A stretch of DNA of 37,762 bases from a bacterium (GTDB taxonomy: Bacteria; Elusimicrobiota; Elusimicrobia; UBA1565; UBA9628), in contig JAJZQS010000014.1 of NCBI GenBank assembly GCA_021806745.1, positions 1 through 37,762 of the forward strand, in the 5' to 3' direction. The notes beneath the pieces are model-generated. The model saw only the letters and a program-made list of their open reading frames with translations, did not search any database and was not told the origin of the DNA. Every line of letters begins with the position of its first letter. Position 1 is the stretch's first letter. A program made the position numbers and the translations under genes. Positions 9,748 through 17,186 of this stretch are shown here, in pieces.

Positions 9748-11052
9748 CTAGCGATTGGGGAACTCGTTGAATCGGAACTGGATGAGGCCCAGAAGGTCGT
9801 AGCCGCCCTGGAAGGTCAGCAGGCCCAAGTCGAAGTTCAGCTTCAGCGCGCGGCCGACTTTCATGTTGATGAGCGTCGGCGAGCCGGCCGCGCCGGAGAA
9901 TTTCATGATCTCGAAGCCGATCGGGTAGTCCGGTTTGACCAGATAGAACATGTTCATGAAGGGTACGGTGCGCGTCTGCGACATGGTGCCCGGGGGAGCT
10001 CCCTTGTAATACTGCAGGTCCTCGGGCGTCAGGAATTCGGTCAGGTTCTCGGGCAGGTCGCCGATGGTGCCCTCCATGATCCCGGCGCTGGTGCGGACCT
10101 TGTGGAATTCCTTCGAGGCCACCACATAGGCGTCGCCCAACTCCTGGACCGCCTGCTGGCTGACCGTGGTCTGCACCGTGGGCGTGTTGACGTTGGGCTG
10201 GGGCGCGTCGTGGAACATCAAGATGCCCTGCGCGCCCACGGCCATGGCCGGGCGCCAATCGGTTTCCGATTGGATCTGCATCTTGCCGTCGGCCTCCAGA
10301 AGCCACAGGCCGATGCGGTCGAGATAGTTCGTCTGCGCGGGCGCCTGAGAATAGGAGTTCTTGCCGTAGAGGCGGCCGATGTAATAGGCGGCGTTGAAGT
10401 CCAAGCCAAGGCCGGGAGTGTTGTAGTGGCCGAGGCCGCGGTAGGCCGTCGGCGTCAGGATCAGGCCCGAGACCGCCACCGGCGGCGTGACGATCGTCGG
10501 CTTGGGCTTGGCCACGGGCTTGAGCGCCACGTCGAAGACGACTCGGATTTCCGTCGTGGACACCGCCACCGCGGCGAATTGCGGCGGCACCGGCGAGTTC
10601 GCGATCGCGTAGACGGCGGGCGTGACGCGGTCGAAGGCGTTGAGCGCCTTCAAGGCCGCCAGGTCCTCGGCGAGATCGGCCGCGGTGTAGAGCTGATCCT
10701 TGATGCCCCGCAGCTTGTCTCGCCAGGCGTAGTCGCCGATGATCTTGCCGCCCGAGGTGAACAGCGCCTCTCCGAAGACCCACGGACCGCCGGTGATCGA
10801 CAGCGGCTGACCGTAGCCGACCGCCGGCGCGGCCGCCGCGGCCGGCGGCGGCGCCCCGGGCGCGGGGGCGGTGGACGCGGCCGGCGCGGCCGTGGAACTC
10901 GGCGCGTCGAAAGGGCTCGGCGCGAAAGCGAAGGGCTGATTGAGCGGCGACGACGCGGAGTTCGCGGACTGTCCCGGCGCGGCCGGCGGCGGAATCTGCG
11001 CGCCGGCGCAGACGGACAAAGCGGCGACCAGCGCGGCGGCGGTCAGGCCCAT
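9748..11052 (-). CDS. Secreted protein with POTRA-like segment, possible outer-membrane protein
   Basis: A 434-residue protein with no named family that I can be sure of. Signal peptide at residues 1 to about 19 (MGLTAAALVAALSVCAGAQ), then an Ala/Pro/Ser linker to about residue 75. A segment near residues 95-170 (LRGIKDQLYTAADLAEDLAAL, then ALNAFDRV and TTEIRVVFDVALK) has the helix-strand layout of a POTRA repeat as in BamA/TamA proteins. The rest is rich in alternating aromatic/polar strands (GLGLDFNAAYYIGRLYG; WRPAMAVGAQGILMF; FQGGYDLLGLIQFRF), compatible with a beta-barrel or beta-rich domain. ATG at 11052 lies ten bases inside pgpA. Its place in an envelope operon fits an outer-membrane role. 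Confidence 0.7.
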   Translation of the reverse strand: MGLTAAALVAALSVCAGAQIPPPAAPGQSANSASSPLNQPFAFAPSPFDAPSSTAAPAASTAPAPGAPPPAAAAAPAVGYGQPLSITGGPWVFGEALFTSGGKIIGDYAWRDKLRGIKDQLYTAADLAEDLAALKALNAFDRVTPAVYAIANSPVPPQFAAVAVSTTEIRVVFDVALKPVAKPKPTIVTPPVAVSGLILTPTAYRGLGHYNTPGLGLDFNAAYYIGRLYGKNSYSQAPAQTNYLDRIGLWLLEADGKMQIQSETDWRPAMAVGAQGILMFHDAPQPNVNTPTVQTTVSQQAVQELGDAYVVASKEFHKVRTSAGIMEGTIGDLPENLTEFLTPEDLQYYKGAPPGTMSQTRTVPFMNMFYLVKPDYPIGFEIMKFSGAAGSPTLINMKVGRALKLNFDLGLLTFQGGYDLLGLIQFRFNEFPNR

Positions 11053-11534
11053 CCCCAATTCCTCAGCAAGACCCGCGCCAGCAGATTGGCCGCGACGCCC
11101 GCGCCCAAGTCGTCGGCGACCACGCCCAGTCCGCCGGGCAAGCGCTCCAGGCGGTTGTAGGGCGGCAGCTTGAGCGAGTCGAAAACGCGGAACGCCGCGA
11201 ACGCCCACAGCGCGGGCCCCGCGGCGCGCGGCAGTCCCGCCGCGGCGATCCAGTAGCCGACGATCTCGTCGAGAACGATGCGCGGGTTGTCGTGCGTGCC
11301 CAGCGCTCGGTCGGCGCGGCCGCAAATCCAGCACGCCGCCGCGCAGGCGCCGGCGACGACGACGGCGTAAAGCAAGGCCGGGCGCGGCAGCAGAAACCAC
11401 AGCCCCGCCCCCTCCACCGTGCCGAGAAACCCCGCGCCGGTCCACTTGCGCCCGAACCACGGCGGCGCCAGAAAAGATATTCCAAGCCCCGTGGCCAGCG
11501 CGACGCAGGCGCGGTCGAGCGCGCTCAACTCCAC
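11043..11534 (-). CDS. pgpA: Phosphatidylglycerophosphatase A
   Basis: About 163 residues, the usual PgpA size. It shows the family blocks: FLGTVEGAGLWFLLP, then HDNPRIVLDEIVGYWIA (the acidic catalytic/metal region), AFRVFDSLKLPPYN and PGGLGVVADDLGAGVAANL. PgpA removes the phosphate from phosphatidylglycerophosphate to give phosphatidylglycerol, the step after PgsA, whose gene is directly upstream. The start is either GTG at 11534 or TTG at 11528, the latter overlapping the pgsA stop (TTGA), a junction type used elsewhere in this window. The 3' end overlaps the POTRA-like gene by ten bases. Confidence 0.88.
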   Translation of the reverse strand: MELSALDRACVALATGLGISFLAPPWFGRKWTGAGFLGTVEGAGLWFLLPRPALLYAVVVAGACAAACWICGRADRALGTHDNPRIVLDEIVGYWIAAAGLPRAAGPALWAFAAFRVFDSLKLPPYNRLERLPGGLGVVADDLGAGVAANLLARVLLRNWGWA

Positions 11535-12091
11535 GACTTCACCAGCATCGAGCGGTATTGGCGGTAGTAGGTCCAAAGGCTGGAGATCGCGATGACCGCG
11601 CAGAGCACGGTGAGCGGGCGCGGCGCGGCCAGCATCCAGTCCGCGGCCCACCCGTGGTCGCGCAAGACGACGACGACGATCATCAGCAAGACGGCGACGC
11701 ACTGCACGACCGTCTTGATCTTGCCCGAGCGCTCGGCGGCGAAGGTCTTGCCCTGGGCCGCGGCCAGCATGCGCACGCCGCCCATCAGCAATTCCCGCAT
11801 CAGCATCACGAACACGGCCCAAACCGGGATCGCCAGCTCGCGGCGGTGGATCAAGGCCAGCAGCGTGCCCAGGATCAAAATCTTGTCGGCGATGGGGTCT
11901 GCGATCTTGCCGAACGCGCTGACCGAATTCGTGCGCCGCGCCAGCCAGCCGTCAAGCCAGTCCGTGGCGATCGCCGCGCCAAACATCGCCAGCGCGGCCG
12001 CGTGCGCCGACGCGGAGCGGCGCATCATCGCCGCGAACACGGCCGCCGCCAAGACGACTCTGAGGACCGTCAGGCGGTTGGCGAGCGTCAT
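11525..12091 (-). CDS. pgsA: CDP-diacylglycerol-glycerol-3-phosphate 3-phosphatidyltransferase
   Basis: A 188-residue membrane enzyme of the CDP-alcohol phosphatidyltransferase family. The full signature D-x2-DG-x2-AR-x8-G-x3-D-x3-D is present: Asp44, Asp47-Gly48, Ala51-Arg52, Gly61, Asp65, Asp69. It transfers a phosphatidyl group from CDP-diacylglycerol to glycerol 3-phosphate, making phosphatidylglycerophosphate. The start NRLTVLRVVLAAAVF is typical for PgsA. ATG at 12091 directly abuts the stop of the RodZ-like gene. The pgpA gene follows, so both steps to phosphatidylglycerol are encoded side by side. Confidence 0.93.
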   Translation of the reverse strand: MTLANRLTVLRVVLAAAVFAAMMRRSASAHAAALAMFGAAIATDWLDGWLARRTNSVSAFGKIADPIADKILILGTLLALIHRRELAIPVWAVFVMLMRELLMGGVRMLAAAQGKTFAAERSGKIKTVVQCVAVLLMIVVVVLRDHGWAADWMLAAPRPLTVLCAVIAISSLWTYYRQYRSMLVKSWS

Positions 12092-12883
12092 CTAGCGAAG
12101 GGAGATTCGGTATCGTCCGCCCGGGCCAGCGGCGCCAAGGCCCCGTTCGACGCCGTCGACCGTTACGCGCACGAGAGAGGCGTCGGAAACCGTCAGCGCC
12201 ATCGACTTGGACGGCGTCCAATCCATCCGAGCTCCCTTGGGGATGCGTCCCTCGAAGACGGTCTCGCCGTCCACGTCGACTTTCGTCTGGACGTCGTCGA
12301 CGGCCTCGACGACCACGCGTTTGGGCTCGGCTTGCGGCGCCGCATCGGGGCGCGCCGCATCGGGCCGCGCCATGCCGGAATCGGCGCCGGACACGGCGCC
12401 AGGCTCGGCGGCGGCCGGAGCGGGCGCGACCGCGGGTCTCGGCGCGGCCGCCGGGGAAGACGCGTGCGGGCGAAGAAGCCAGACCGCGCCGACGACGAGA
12501 AACACCCCGGCAAAGACCCAGGCGCCGGAAACCGACGCGACCGGGCGCGATTCGGAAGGCGCTGAGGACGCCGCGGCCTTCGCGTCGGCCGCGGCGGGAG
12601 CAGGCGCGGGCGGCGCGACGCTCGCCCACAGAGGCTCGAAGGCGATTTCCAGGAAATCGCAGTAGCTCTTCAGGAAGCCGCGCAGATAGACGGGAGCCGG
12701 GAACTCGTCGAAACGGTCTTCCTCGAGCGCGGTCACGTAGCGCTTCGGGATTCGCGTTCGGTCGGCCACGCTTTCCACGGTCACGCCTCGCTTGAGGCGC
12801 GCCGCGCGCAGGACGGAACCCACCGGCGCGCGGTCGGAGACGGACGGAGGGGTGGGATCGGGCACGGCGGCTTCGGGGGTCAT
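12092..12883 (-). CDS. RodZ-like helix-turn-helix membrane protein
   Basis: A 263-residue protein with RodZ architecture. An HTH domain of the kind found in RodZ spans about residues 20-90 (LRAARLKRGVTVESVADRT; RYVTALEEDRFDEFPAPVYL; RGFLKSYCDFL). A single transmembrane helix follows (about 122-142, WVFAGVFLVVGAVWLL), then an Ala/Pro-rich linker and a C-terminal DUF4115-type domain (VEAVDDVQTKVDVDGETVFEGRIPKG to the end). RodZ links MreB to the cell-wall elongation machinery; no mre gene is in view. ATG overlaps the lolA stop (ATGA at 12880-12883). Confidence 0.88.
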   Translation of the reverse strand: MTPEAAVPDPTPPSVSDRAPVGSVLRAARLKRGVTVESVADRTRIPKRYVTALEEDRFDEFPAPVYLRGFLKSYCDFLEIAFEPLWASVAPPAPAPAAADAKAAASSAPSESRPVASVSGAWVFAGVFLVVGAVWLLRPHASSPAAAPRPAVAPAPAAAEPGAVSGADSGMARPDAARPDAAPQAEPKRVVVEAVDDVQTKVDVDGETVFEGRIPKGARMDWTPSKSMALTVSDASLVRVTVDGVERGLGAAGPGGRYRISLR

Positions 12884-13617
12884 CGAGAGTCTCCTGGCGT
12901 TTTGAACACGTCGGCGTCGGCCGGCGGCGTGAAGCGGAAGACGGCGTCGGGAATGTCCGGGTTCAGCCGCACGTTCGAGAAGGTCGAGCGGATGCTCGCG
13001 CGCCCCACGCGCAACTCGGATTCATAAGGAAAAAAATCCCGCGTCGAGGCCCTCAAGGTCAGCACGAAGTCCGCGTCGCCCGCCTTCCTATCGGCCGGCT
13101 TGGGAGTCAGGCGCACGGCGAAAGTCCTGTAGCCGTCCGCGCCGGGAGCGGAAACGGTGGAAATCGACGCCGCGTAGCGTTGCAGCAGGTCCGCCGAACG
13201 GCCGAAATCCAGCAGGCCCTTGGCCAGCGGCTCCGAGCGGCGCCATTGATCGAGCTTGGTCTGTATGGCCTGGTTGGTCGAGGGCCGATACACCCACAGC
13301 CAGGTGCCGTCGCTGACCACGGTCTGCGCCTCGGGAAGGCGATGGGTCAGGAGCATCAAATCGGGCTTCTTGAACAGCACCGAACCTTCCACTTGCTGCG
13401 TCGAGTCGGAGCCGTCCAGGCGCACGAACTGCCTGAAATCGGCGCGCAGCGTCAGCAACCGGGCGTCGAACGCGGAAAAACGCGCGGCGACCTCGTCCAG
13501 CGTCACGGGAGCGGTGGAGGCGGCGTACTCCGGAAGCGACGAGCCGCCGGCGGCGGCGGAAGACGAAGCCGCGCGCGCGGCGGGCACGAGCAAGACGGCG
13601 AGGGCGAGGGCGTTCAC
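12880..13617 (-). CDS. lolA: LolA-like outer-membrane lipoprotein carrier protein
   Basis: A 245-residue exported protein. The signal peptide covers about residues 1-16 (MNALALAVLLVPAARA). The body follows the LolA pattern: FSAFDARLLTLRADFRQFV, then VEGSVLFKKPDLMLLTH, DGTWLWVYRPSTNQ, and the end SFSNVRLNPDIPDAVFRFTPP-like (written STFSNVRLNPDIPDAVF here). LolA carries lipoproteins across the periplasm to the outer membrane, which supports a diderm cell. GTG start, one base after the ftsK stop; its end overlaps rodZ by four bases. Confidence 0.87.
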   Translation of the reverse strand: MNALALAVLLVPAARAASSSAAAGGSSLPEYAASTAPVTLDEVAARFSAFDARLLTLRADFRQFVRLDGSDSTQQVEGSVLFKKPDLMLLTHRLPEAQTVVSDGTWLWVYRPSTNQAIQTKLDQWRRSEPLAKGLLDFGRSADLLQRYAASISTVSAPGADGYRTFAVRLTPKPADRKAGDADFVLTLRASTRDFFPYESELRVGRASIRSTFSNVRLNPDIPDAVFRFTPPADADVFKTPGDSR

Positions 13618-13618
13618 G

Positions 13619-15892
13619 CTAGCTCTTGCGGTCGATGGGGACCTGCGGAAAATGGGTGCGCATGTAGTCCTCGATGGTGTCGAAGTGGATTTCCCAGCGG
13701 TTGGAACCCTCGGGCTTGTGAATGAACTCCTTGACCTCGAGCGCGGACAGGATGTTGGTCGCGCGCGCCGAGGAGCCGAACTGGGACTTCAACAGGTCCT
13801 GGGACACGCGCCGGCGCTCAAGCACCAATTTCAGCGCCTGCGAGAACTCCAGGGGCTCCACGCCGAACTGCGAAAGGTCGGCCGCCGCCGAGCCCTTGGC
13901 GGCCATGGTCTCGAGCATCGGGTAGTCGGGCTTGCCCTGCGTCTTCAGGTACTCGACGACCGCGCGGATCTCGTCTTCGGACACGAACGCGCCCTGGCAG
14001 CGCTCTGGCTTCTGAGCGCCGCTCGACAAGTAGAGCAAGTCGCCCCGGCCCTGCAAGGCCTCCGCGCCCGAGGAGTCCAGGATGACCTTCGAGTCGATCT
14101 TGGAGATCACCTGCAGCGCGATGCGGCTGGGCAAGTTGGCCTTGATGACGCCGGTGATCACGTCCACCGACGGGCGCTGGGTCGCCAGCACCAGGTGGAT
14201 GCCGACCGCGCGCGCCATCTGGGTCAGGCGCTGGATGGCGTCTTCGACGATGTCGCCGGCGATCAGCATCAAGTCGGCGAGTTCGTCGATGACGACGACG
14301 ACCTGGAACTCGCGCGGCAGGCCCTTTTTGTCGGCCTCGGCGTTGTAGCCGTCGAGGTTGCGCACGCCGTGAAGCTGGAGCTTCTCGTAGCGCTTCTCCA
14401 TGAGGCTCACCAAGGCCTTGAGCGCCTTCGCGGCCTCCTTGGGATTGGTGATCACCGACACGCGCGCGGGATCGACCATGGGGTCGAAGAGGTGCGGGAT
14501 GCCTTCGTAGAAGGTCAACTCGGTGCGCTTGGGGTCGATGAGCACGAACTTGACCTCGTCTGGGCGCGCGCGGAAGAGCACCGACAGCACCATCGAGTGA
14601 ATCAGCACCGACTTGCCCGAGCCGGTGGCTCCGGCCACCAGCACATGGGGCATCTTGGCGATGTCGGCGGTCACCGGCTCGCCGCTGGCCGACAGGCCCA
14701 GCGCGAAGCTCAGCAGCGGCGCCGAGGTCGGCATGGCCTCGCTTTGCAGTATCTCGCGCAGCACGACCGCGGCCTGGCGCGCGTTGGGGATCTCGATGCC
14801 GACGGCGGCCTTGCCGGGGATGGGCGCGATGATGCGGATGCCCTTGGCGCGCATCGCCAGCGCGATGTCGTTTTCAAGCGCGACGATCGAGGAGACCTTC
14901 ACGCCCGGCGCGGGAGAAATCTCGTAGCGCGTGATCACGGGGCCGGGAGCGTAGCCGGACACGCGCGCGTCGATGTCGAAGCTCTTGAGCGTGCGCTCCA
15001 AGTCGGAGACGGCTTGGGCGATCTCGGCCTCGGTGGGCTTGCCGCGGCTGCGCGCGTCCGAGGGCAGGTGGAGCAGGGCCATCGGAGGCAGCGCGTAGTC
15101 CTTGTACGCCGAGCCGGGCGCGGGAGCCGCGGTGCGAGGCGCCGCGATCTCCGGCTCGGCCTTGGTCTTGGCCGCGGGCTTGACCTCCACGGGCTTGGGC
15201 GAGAGTTCGACCGGCTTGACCGCGCGCGTGTCCACCGGCTTGGGCGGCGCGGCGGGATCCGAGGACTTGGTCGAGGCGGCCTGCTCCGGGCTTGGCGCCT
15301 TGGCCTTCCTCTCGGCAAGCTCCGCGCGAGCCTTCGTCCACTGCGCGTAGTCGTCGGCGAGCAAAGCGCCCGCCGCCGCGGCGACGGCCGACCAGCGTAT
15401 CTCGAAGACGATCTGCAGAGCGAAGAGCAGCACGCCCAGCGCCAGAATGAACGCGCCGGCGCCGCCCAGGCCCGACGACAGCCCCGAGAAGATCGCCGCG
15501 CCCGCCGCTCCTCCGGCCGCGCGCGCGTCCGCGCCCGCCCACGCGCCGCCTTGCGCGAAAAGAGACGCGCCCGCCAGAAGGCCGAACAGCGAGGCCAGCG
15601 TCGTGGTCATCCAGCCGGTGGTCTTGCCTCGCAGAACGTTTTGCAGCAGGCCGTTGAACAGGAACAGGGGCAGAAGATACGCGGCGCGCCCGAAAGCCGA
15701 GAACAGCTCCGAGGCGATGAAGCCGCCCAAGCGGCCGGACTGCGCGGTGAAGACCAAAGTCCAGCCCAGGTATACCGCGCCGAGGAAAAACGCCGCCCAG
15801 CGCAGCGCCGAGGGCAGGAGGTCGCGCCGGGAATTTTTCGCGCCGCGGCCTCGGGCGGACTTCGCGGGCGAACGATAGCGTTGGATGGGCAT
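13619..15892 (-). CDS. ftsK: DNA translocase FtsK/SpoIIIE
   Basis: A 757-residue septum-associated DNA pump. Four or so N-terminal helices (about residues 25-170) are followed by a Pro/Lys-rich linker and the motor: Walker A GATGSGKS near residue 422, Walker B VVVIDELADLM near 534, then the typical LATQRPSVDVITGVIKANLP. The C-terminal gamma winged helix is present (VLERRRVSQDLLKSQFG; ATNILSALEVKEFI). I take the ATG at 15892 (MPIQRYRSPAKS); the frame stays open further upstream but runs over the candidate promoter. First gene of a seven-gene operon through to the Nudix gene. Confidence 0.95.
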   Translation of the reverse strand: MPIQRYRSPAKSARGRGAKNSRRDLLPSALRWAAFFLGAVYLGWTLVFTAQSGRLGGFIASELFSAFGRAAYLLPLFLFNGLLQNVLRGKTTGWMTTTLASLFGLLAGASLFAQGGAWAGADARAAGGAAGAAIFSGLSSGLGGAGAFILALGVLLFALQIVFEIRWSAVAAAAGALLADDYAQWTKARAELAERKAKAPSPEQAASTKSSDPAAPPKPVDTRAVKPVELSPKPVEVKPAAKTKAEPEIAAPRTAAPAPGSAYKDYALPPMALLHLPSDARSRGKPTEAEIAQAVSDLERTLKSFDIDARVSGYAPGPVITRYEISPAPGVKVSSIVALENDIALAMRAKGIRIIAPIPGKAAVGIEIPNARQAAVVLREILQSEAMPTSAPLLSFALGLSASGEPVTADIAKMPHVLVAGATGSGKSVLIHSMVLSVLFRARPDEVKFVLIDPKRTELTFYEGIPHLFDPMVDPARVSVITNPKEAAKALKALVSLMEKRYEKLQLHGVRNLDGYNAEADKKGLPREFQVVVVIDELADLMLIAGDIVEDAIQRLTQMARAVGIHLVLATQRPSVDVITGVIKANLPSRIALQVISKIDSKVILDSSGAEALQGRGDLLYLSSGAQKPERCQGAFVSEDEIRAVVEYLKTQGKPDYPMLETMAAKGSAAADLSQFGVEPLEFSQALKLVLERRRVSQDLLKSQFGSSARATNILSALEVKEFIHKPEGSNRWEIHFDTIEDYMRTHFPQVPIDRKS

Positions 15893-15914
15893 GGTGATGG
15901 GCGAGATCGCCGCG

Positions 15915-15920
15915 ATTATA
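15915..15920 (-). promoter_or_regulatory. Candidate -10 element (TATAAT) of the ftsK operon
   Basis: A perfect TATAAT on the minus strand, 22 bases before the ftsK ATG. A weak -35 (CGACAA) lies 16 bases further upstream. It sits in the 64-base gap between vapC and ftsK, the only place a promoter for this operon could be without lying inside vapC. Confidence 0.5.
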
Positions 15921-15956
15921 GCGGTTTTTCTTGCGCTTGTCGTCGGGCGCCGCGCC

Positions 15957-16346
15957 TTAAAATCCGTGCTCGCGCAGGCCGGAAACGCGCGCCAAGGCCT
16001 GAAAATCCCTGTCTTTATGAAGCACGGCCACGTCATTGCGCAGCGCGCAAGCGGCGATCAAGCAATCGACGGAAGACCGGATGGTCAGCCCCTGGCGGCG
16101 CGCGAGTCGATAGAGCTCGACGGCCCGCTCATAAAGTTCGACGCTCATCGGGGATTCCAGGATCGGAAGAGCGAGCAGGGACTCTCTCGCTCGGCGGTAA
16201 TAGACTTCGTCGCGGATTCCCTGGAGAACCTCCTGAACGACCGGGAGGCAGGTCACGGCCTCGTCGATGTCGAAGGGCGCGCCTTTCCACGACTTCGGAC
16301 CCTTTCGGAATATCTCGACCCAGACGGACGTGTCGACGAGGATCAC
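15957..16346 (-). CDS. vapC: VapC-type PIN-domain ribonuclease toxin
   Basis: A 129-residue PIN-domain protein, the usual VapC size. The acidic active site is complete: Asp5 in MILVDTSVWVE, Glu39, Asp94 in SSVDCLIAACAL, and Asp112/Asp114 in HKDRDF. VapC toxins cut RNA, often tRNA, when freed from VapB. The GTG start overlaps the vapB stop (GTGA at 16343-16346), the classical coupled toxin-antitoxin arrangement. The cellular target cannot be read from the sequence. Confidence 0.9.
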   Translation of the reverse strand: MILVDTSVWVEIFRKGPKSWKGAPFDIDEAVTCLPVVQEVLQGIRDEVYYRRARESLLALPILESPMSVELYERAVELYRLARRQGLTIRSSVDCLIAACALRNDVAVLHKDRDFQALARVSGLREHGF

Positions 16347-16567
16347 CGTCGATTGCGAATGCGGCGGCGCGGCCGGTCGTCGCGCATTTCGGCGAGGTTT
16401 CCCTCCCACGCCCCCGTCCCGGCCAATTCCCAGATGCGCCGCGCCTTCGCGCGACGAACGAAATCATGAAGCGCCATGTCGACGGTCATCGAGAAAGTCT
16501 TGGCTCCGGACAAGGCCACGGCCTCCTGGAGCAACGCCTCGTTAAGCACAAGATTCGTCCGTTTCAT
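16343..16567 (-). CDS. vapB: VapB-type ribbon-helix-helix antitoxin
   Basis: A 74-residue protein beginning MKRTNLVLNEALLQEAVAL, the pattern of the VapB family whose N-terminal ribbon-helix-helix binds DNA (a strand, then helices to about residue 40). The C-terminus (WELAGTGAWEGNLAEMRDD and an Arg-rich end) is the toxin-wrapping part. Three in-frame ATGs lie close together (16582, 16573, 16567). I choose 16567 because the family starts there and because a promoter -10 falls exactly six bases before it. Together with vapC it forms an independent unit between two housekeeping operons. Confidence 0.85.
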   Translation of the reverse strand: MKRTNLVLNEALLQEAVALSGAKTFSMTVDMALHDFVRRAKARRIWELAGTGAWEGNLAEMRDDRPRRRIRNRR

Positions 16568-16583
16568 ACACATAGTGTGCATG
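16565..16583. promoter_or_regulatory. Palindromic candidate VapB operator
   Basis: CATACACATAGTGTGCATG pairs at seven of nine positions around a central base. It covers the candidate -10 and the vapB start codons, the position expected for autorepression by a ribbon-helix-helix antitoxin. Confidence 0.5.
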
Positions 16584-16602
16584 AGAAAACGAGCCCCGTC
16601 AA
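16574..16602 (-). promoter_or_regulatory. Candidate vapBC promoter
   Basis: TTGACG (16602-16597) and CACACT (16579-16574) are 17 bases apart. The -10 matches only three of six positions, but its spacing to the ATG at 16567 is six bases, as at other leaderless-looking genes here. The -35 lies inside the upstream terminator stem. Confidence 0.4.
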
Positions 16603-16634
16603 GGCGTTGGCCGCCCAGACCGCCGACGAGGCTC
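16583..16634 (-). terminator. Intrinsic terminator of the rpsO-pnp-accB operon
   Basis: Read on the minus strand, GAGCCTCGTC-GGCG pairs with CGCC-TT-GACGGGGCTC around a 14-base loop, with only a two-base bulge. It is followed at once by GTTTTCTC. One pair is G-U and works only in the minus-strand RNA, which supports the orientation. It lies 32 bases after the accB stop. Confidence 0.75.
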
Positions 16635-16666
16635 GCCCGGCGCCGATTCGGCTCCCGGAAGCGCTT

Positions 16667-17170
16667 CTAGCGCGAGACGATGAGCAGGTCTTGGCCGGCT
16701 TTGACCGGCTTGCCGTTTTCGACGAGGTACTTGACGATCGTGCAGGGATACTCGGCCTTGATCTCGTTGAAGACCTTCATCGCCTCGATCATGCACACGA
16801 CCTGGCCGGGCTTGACCGTCTCTCCCTCCTTGCAAAACGGGGGGCTCGACGGCGACGGGGCGCGGTAGAAAATGCCCATCATTGGGGACTTGATGGCCGT
16901 GCCCGCCGGAACGGACGCGGCCGCGGAAACGGCGGGGGTGGGCGCCGCCGGCGCGGCCGCGGCGGGAGCGACGGCTCCCGCCGCGGCGACCGCGACCGGC
17001 ACGGCCACGGCGACGGATTGCGCCTTGCGGCGCGCCAACTTGATCTGCGCTCCGTCCGATACGATCTCGACGGAGTCCAGGCCGTTGGCGGTCATGAACT
17101 CGTAGACGGATTTCAGCGTCTTCAAAGGCTCGGAGGAGCCGTTCGCGGTCGCTTCCGTTTTCTTGGCCAT
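16667..17170 (-). CDS. accB: Biotin carboxyl carrier protein of acetyl-CoA carboxylase
   Basis: A 167-residue BCCP of normal length. An N-terminal domain (about 15-48, LKSVYEFMTANGLDSVEI) is joined by an Ala/Pro/Val linker to the biotinyl domain (about 92-167). The biotin-accepting lysine lies in IEAMKVFNEI near residue 131. It carries CO2 as carboxybiotin in the first step of fatty-acid synthesis. A strong Shine-Dalgarno AGAGGAGG precedes the ATG. It follows pnp by 16 bases and is closed by a terminator; the usual partner accC is not next to it, so the biotin carboxylase must be encoded elsewhere. Confidence 0.93.
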   Translation of the reverse strand: MAKKTEATANGSSEPLKTLKSVYEFMTANGLDSVEIVSDGAQIKLARRKAQSVAVAVPVAVAAAGAVAPAAAAPAAPTPAVSAAASVPAGTAIKSPMMGIFYRAPSPSSPPFCKEGETVKPGQVVCMIEAMKVFNEIKAEYPCTIVKYLVENGKPVKAGQDLLIVSR

Positions 17171-17186
17171 GCCGCCTCCTCTCGCC

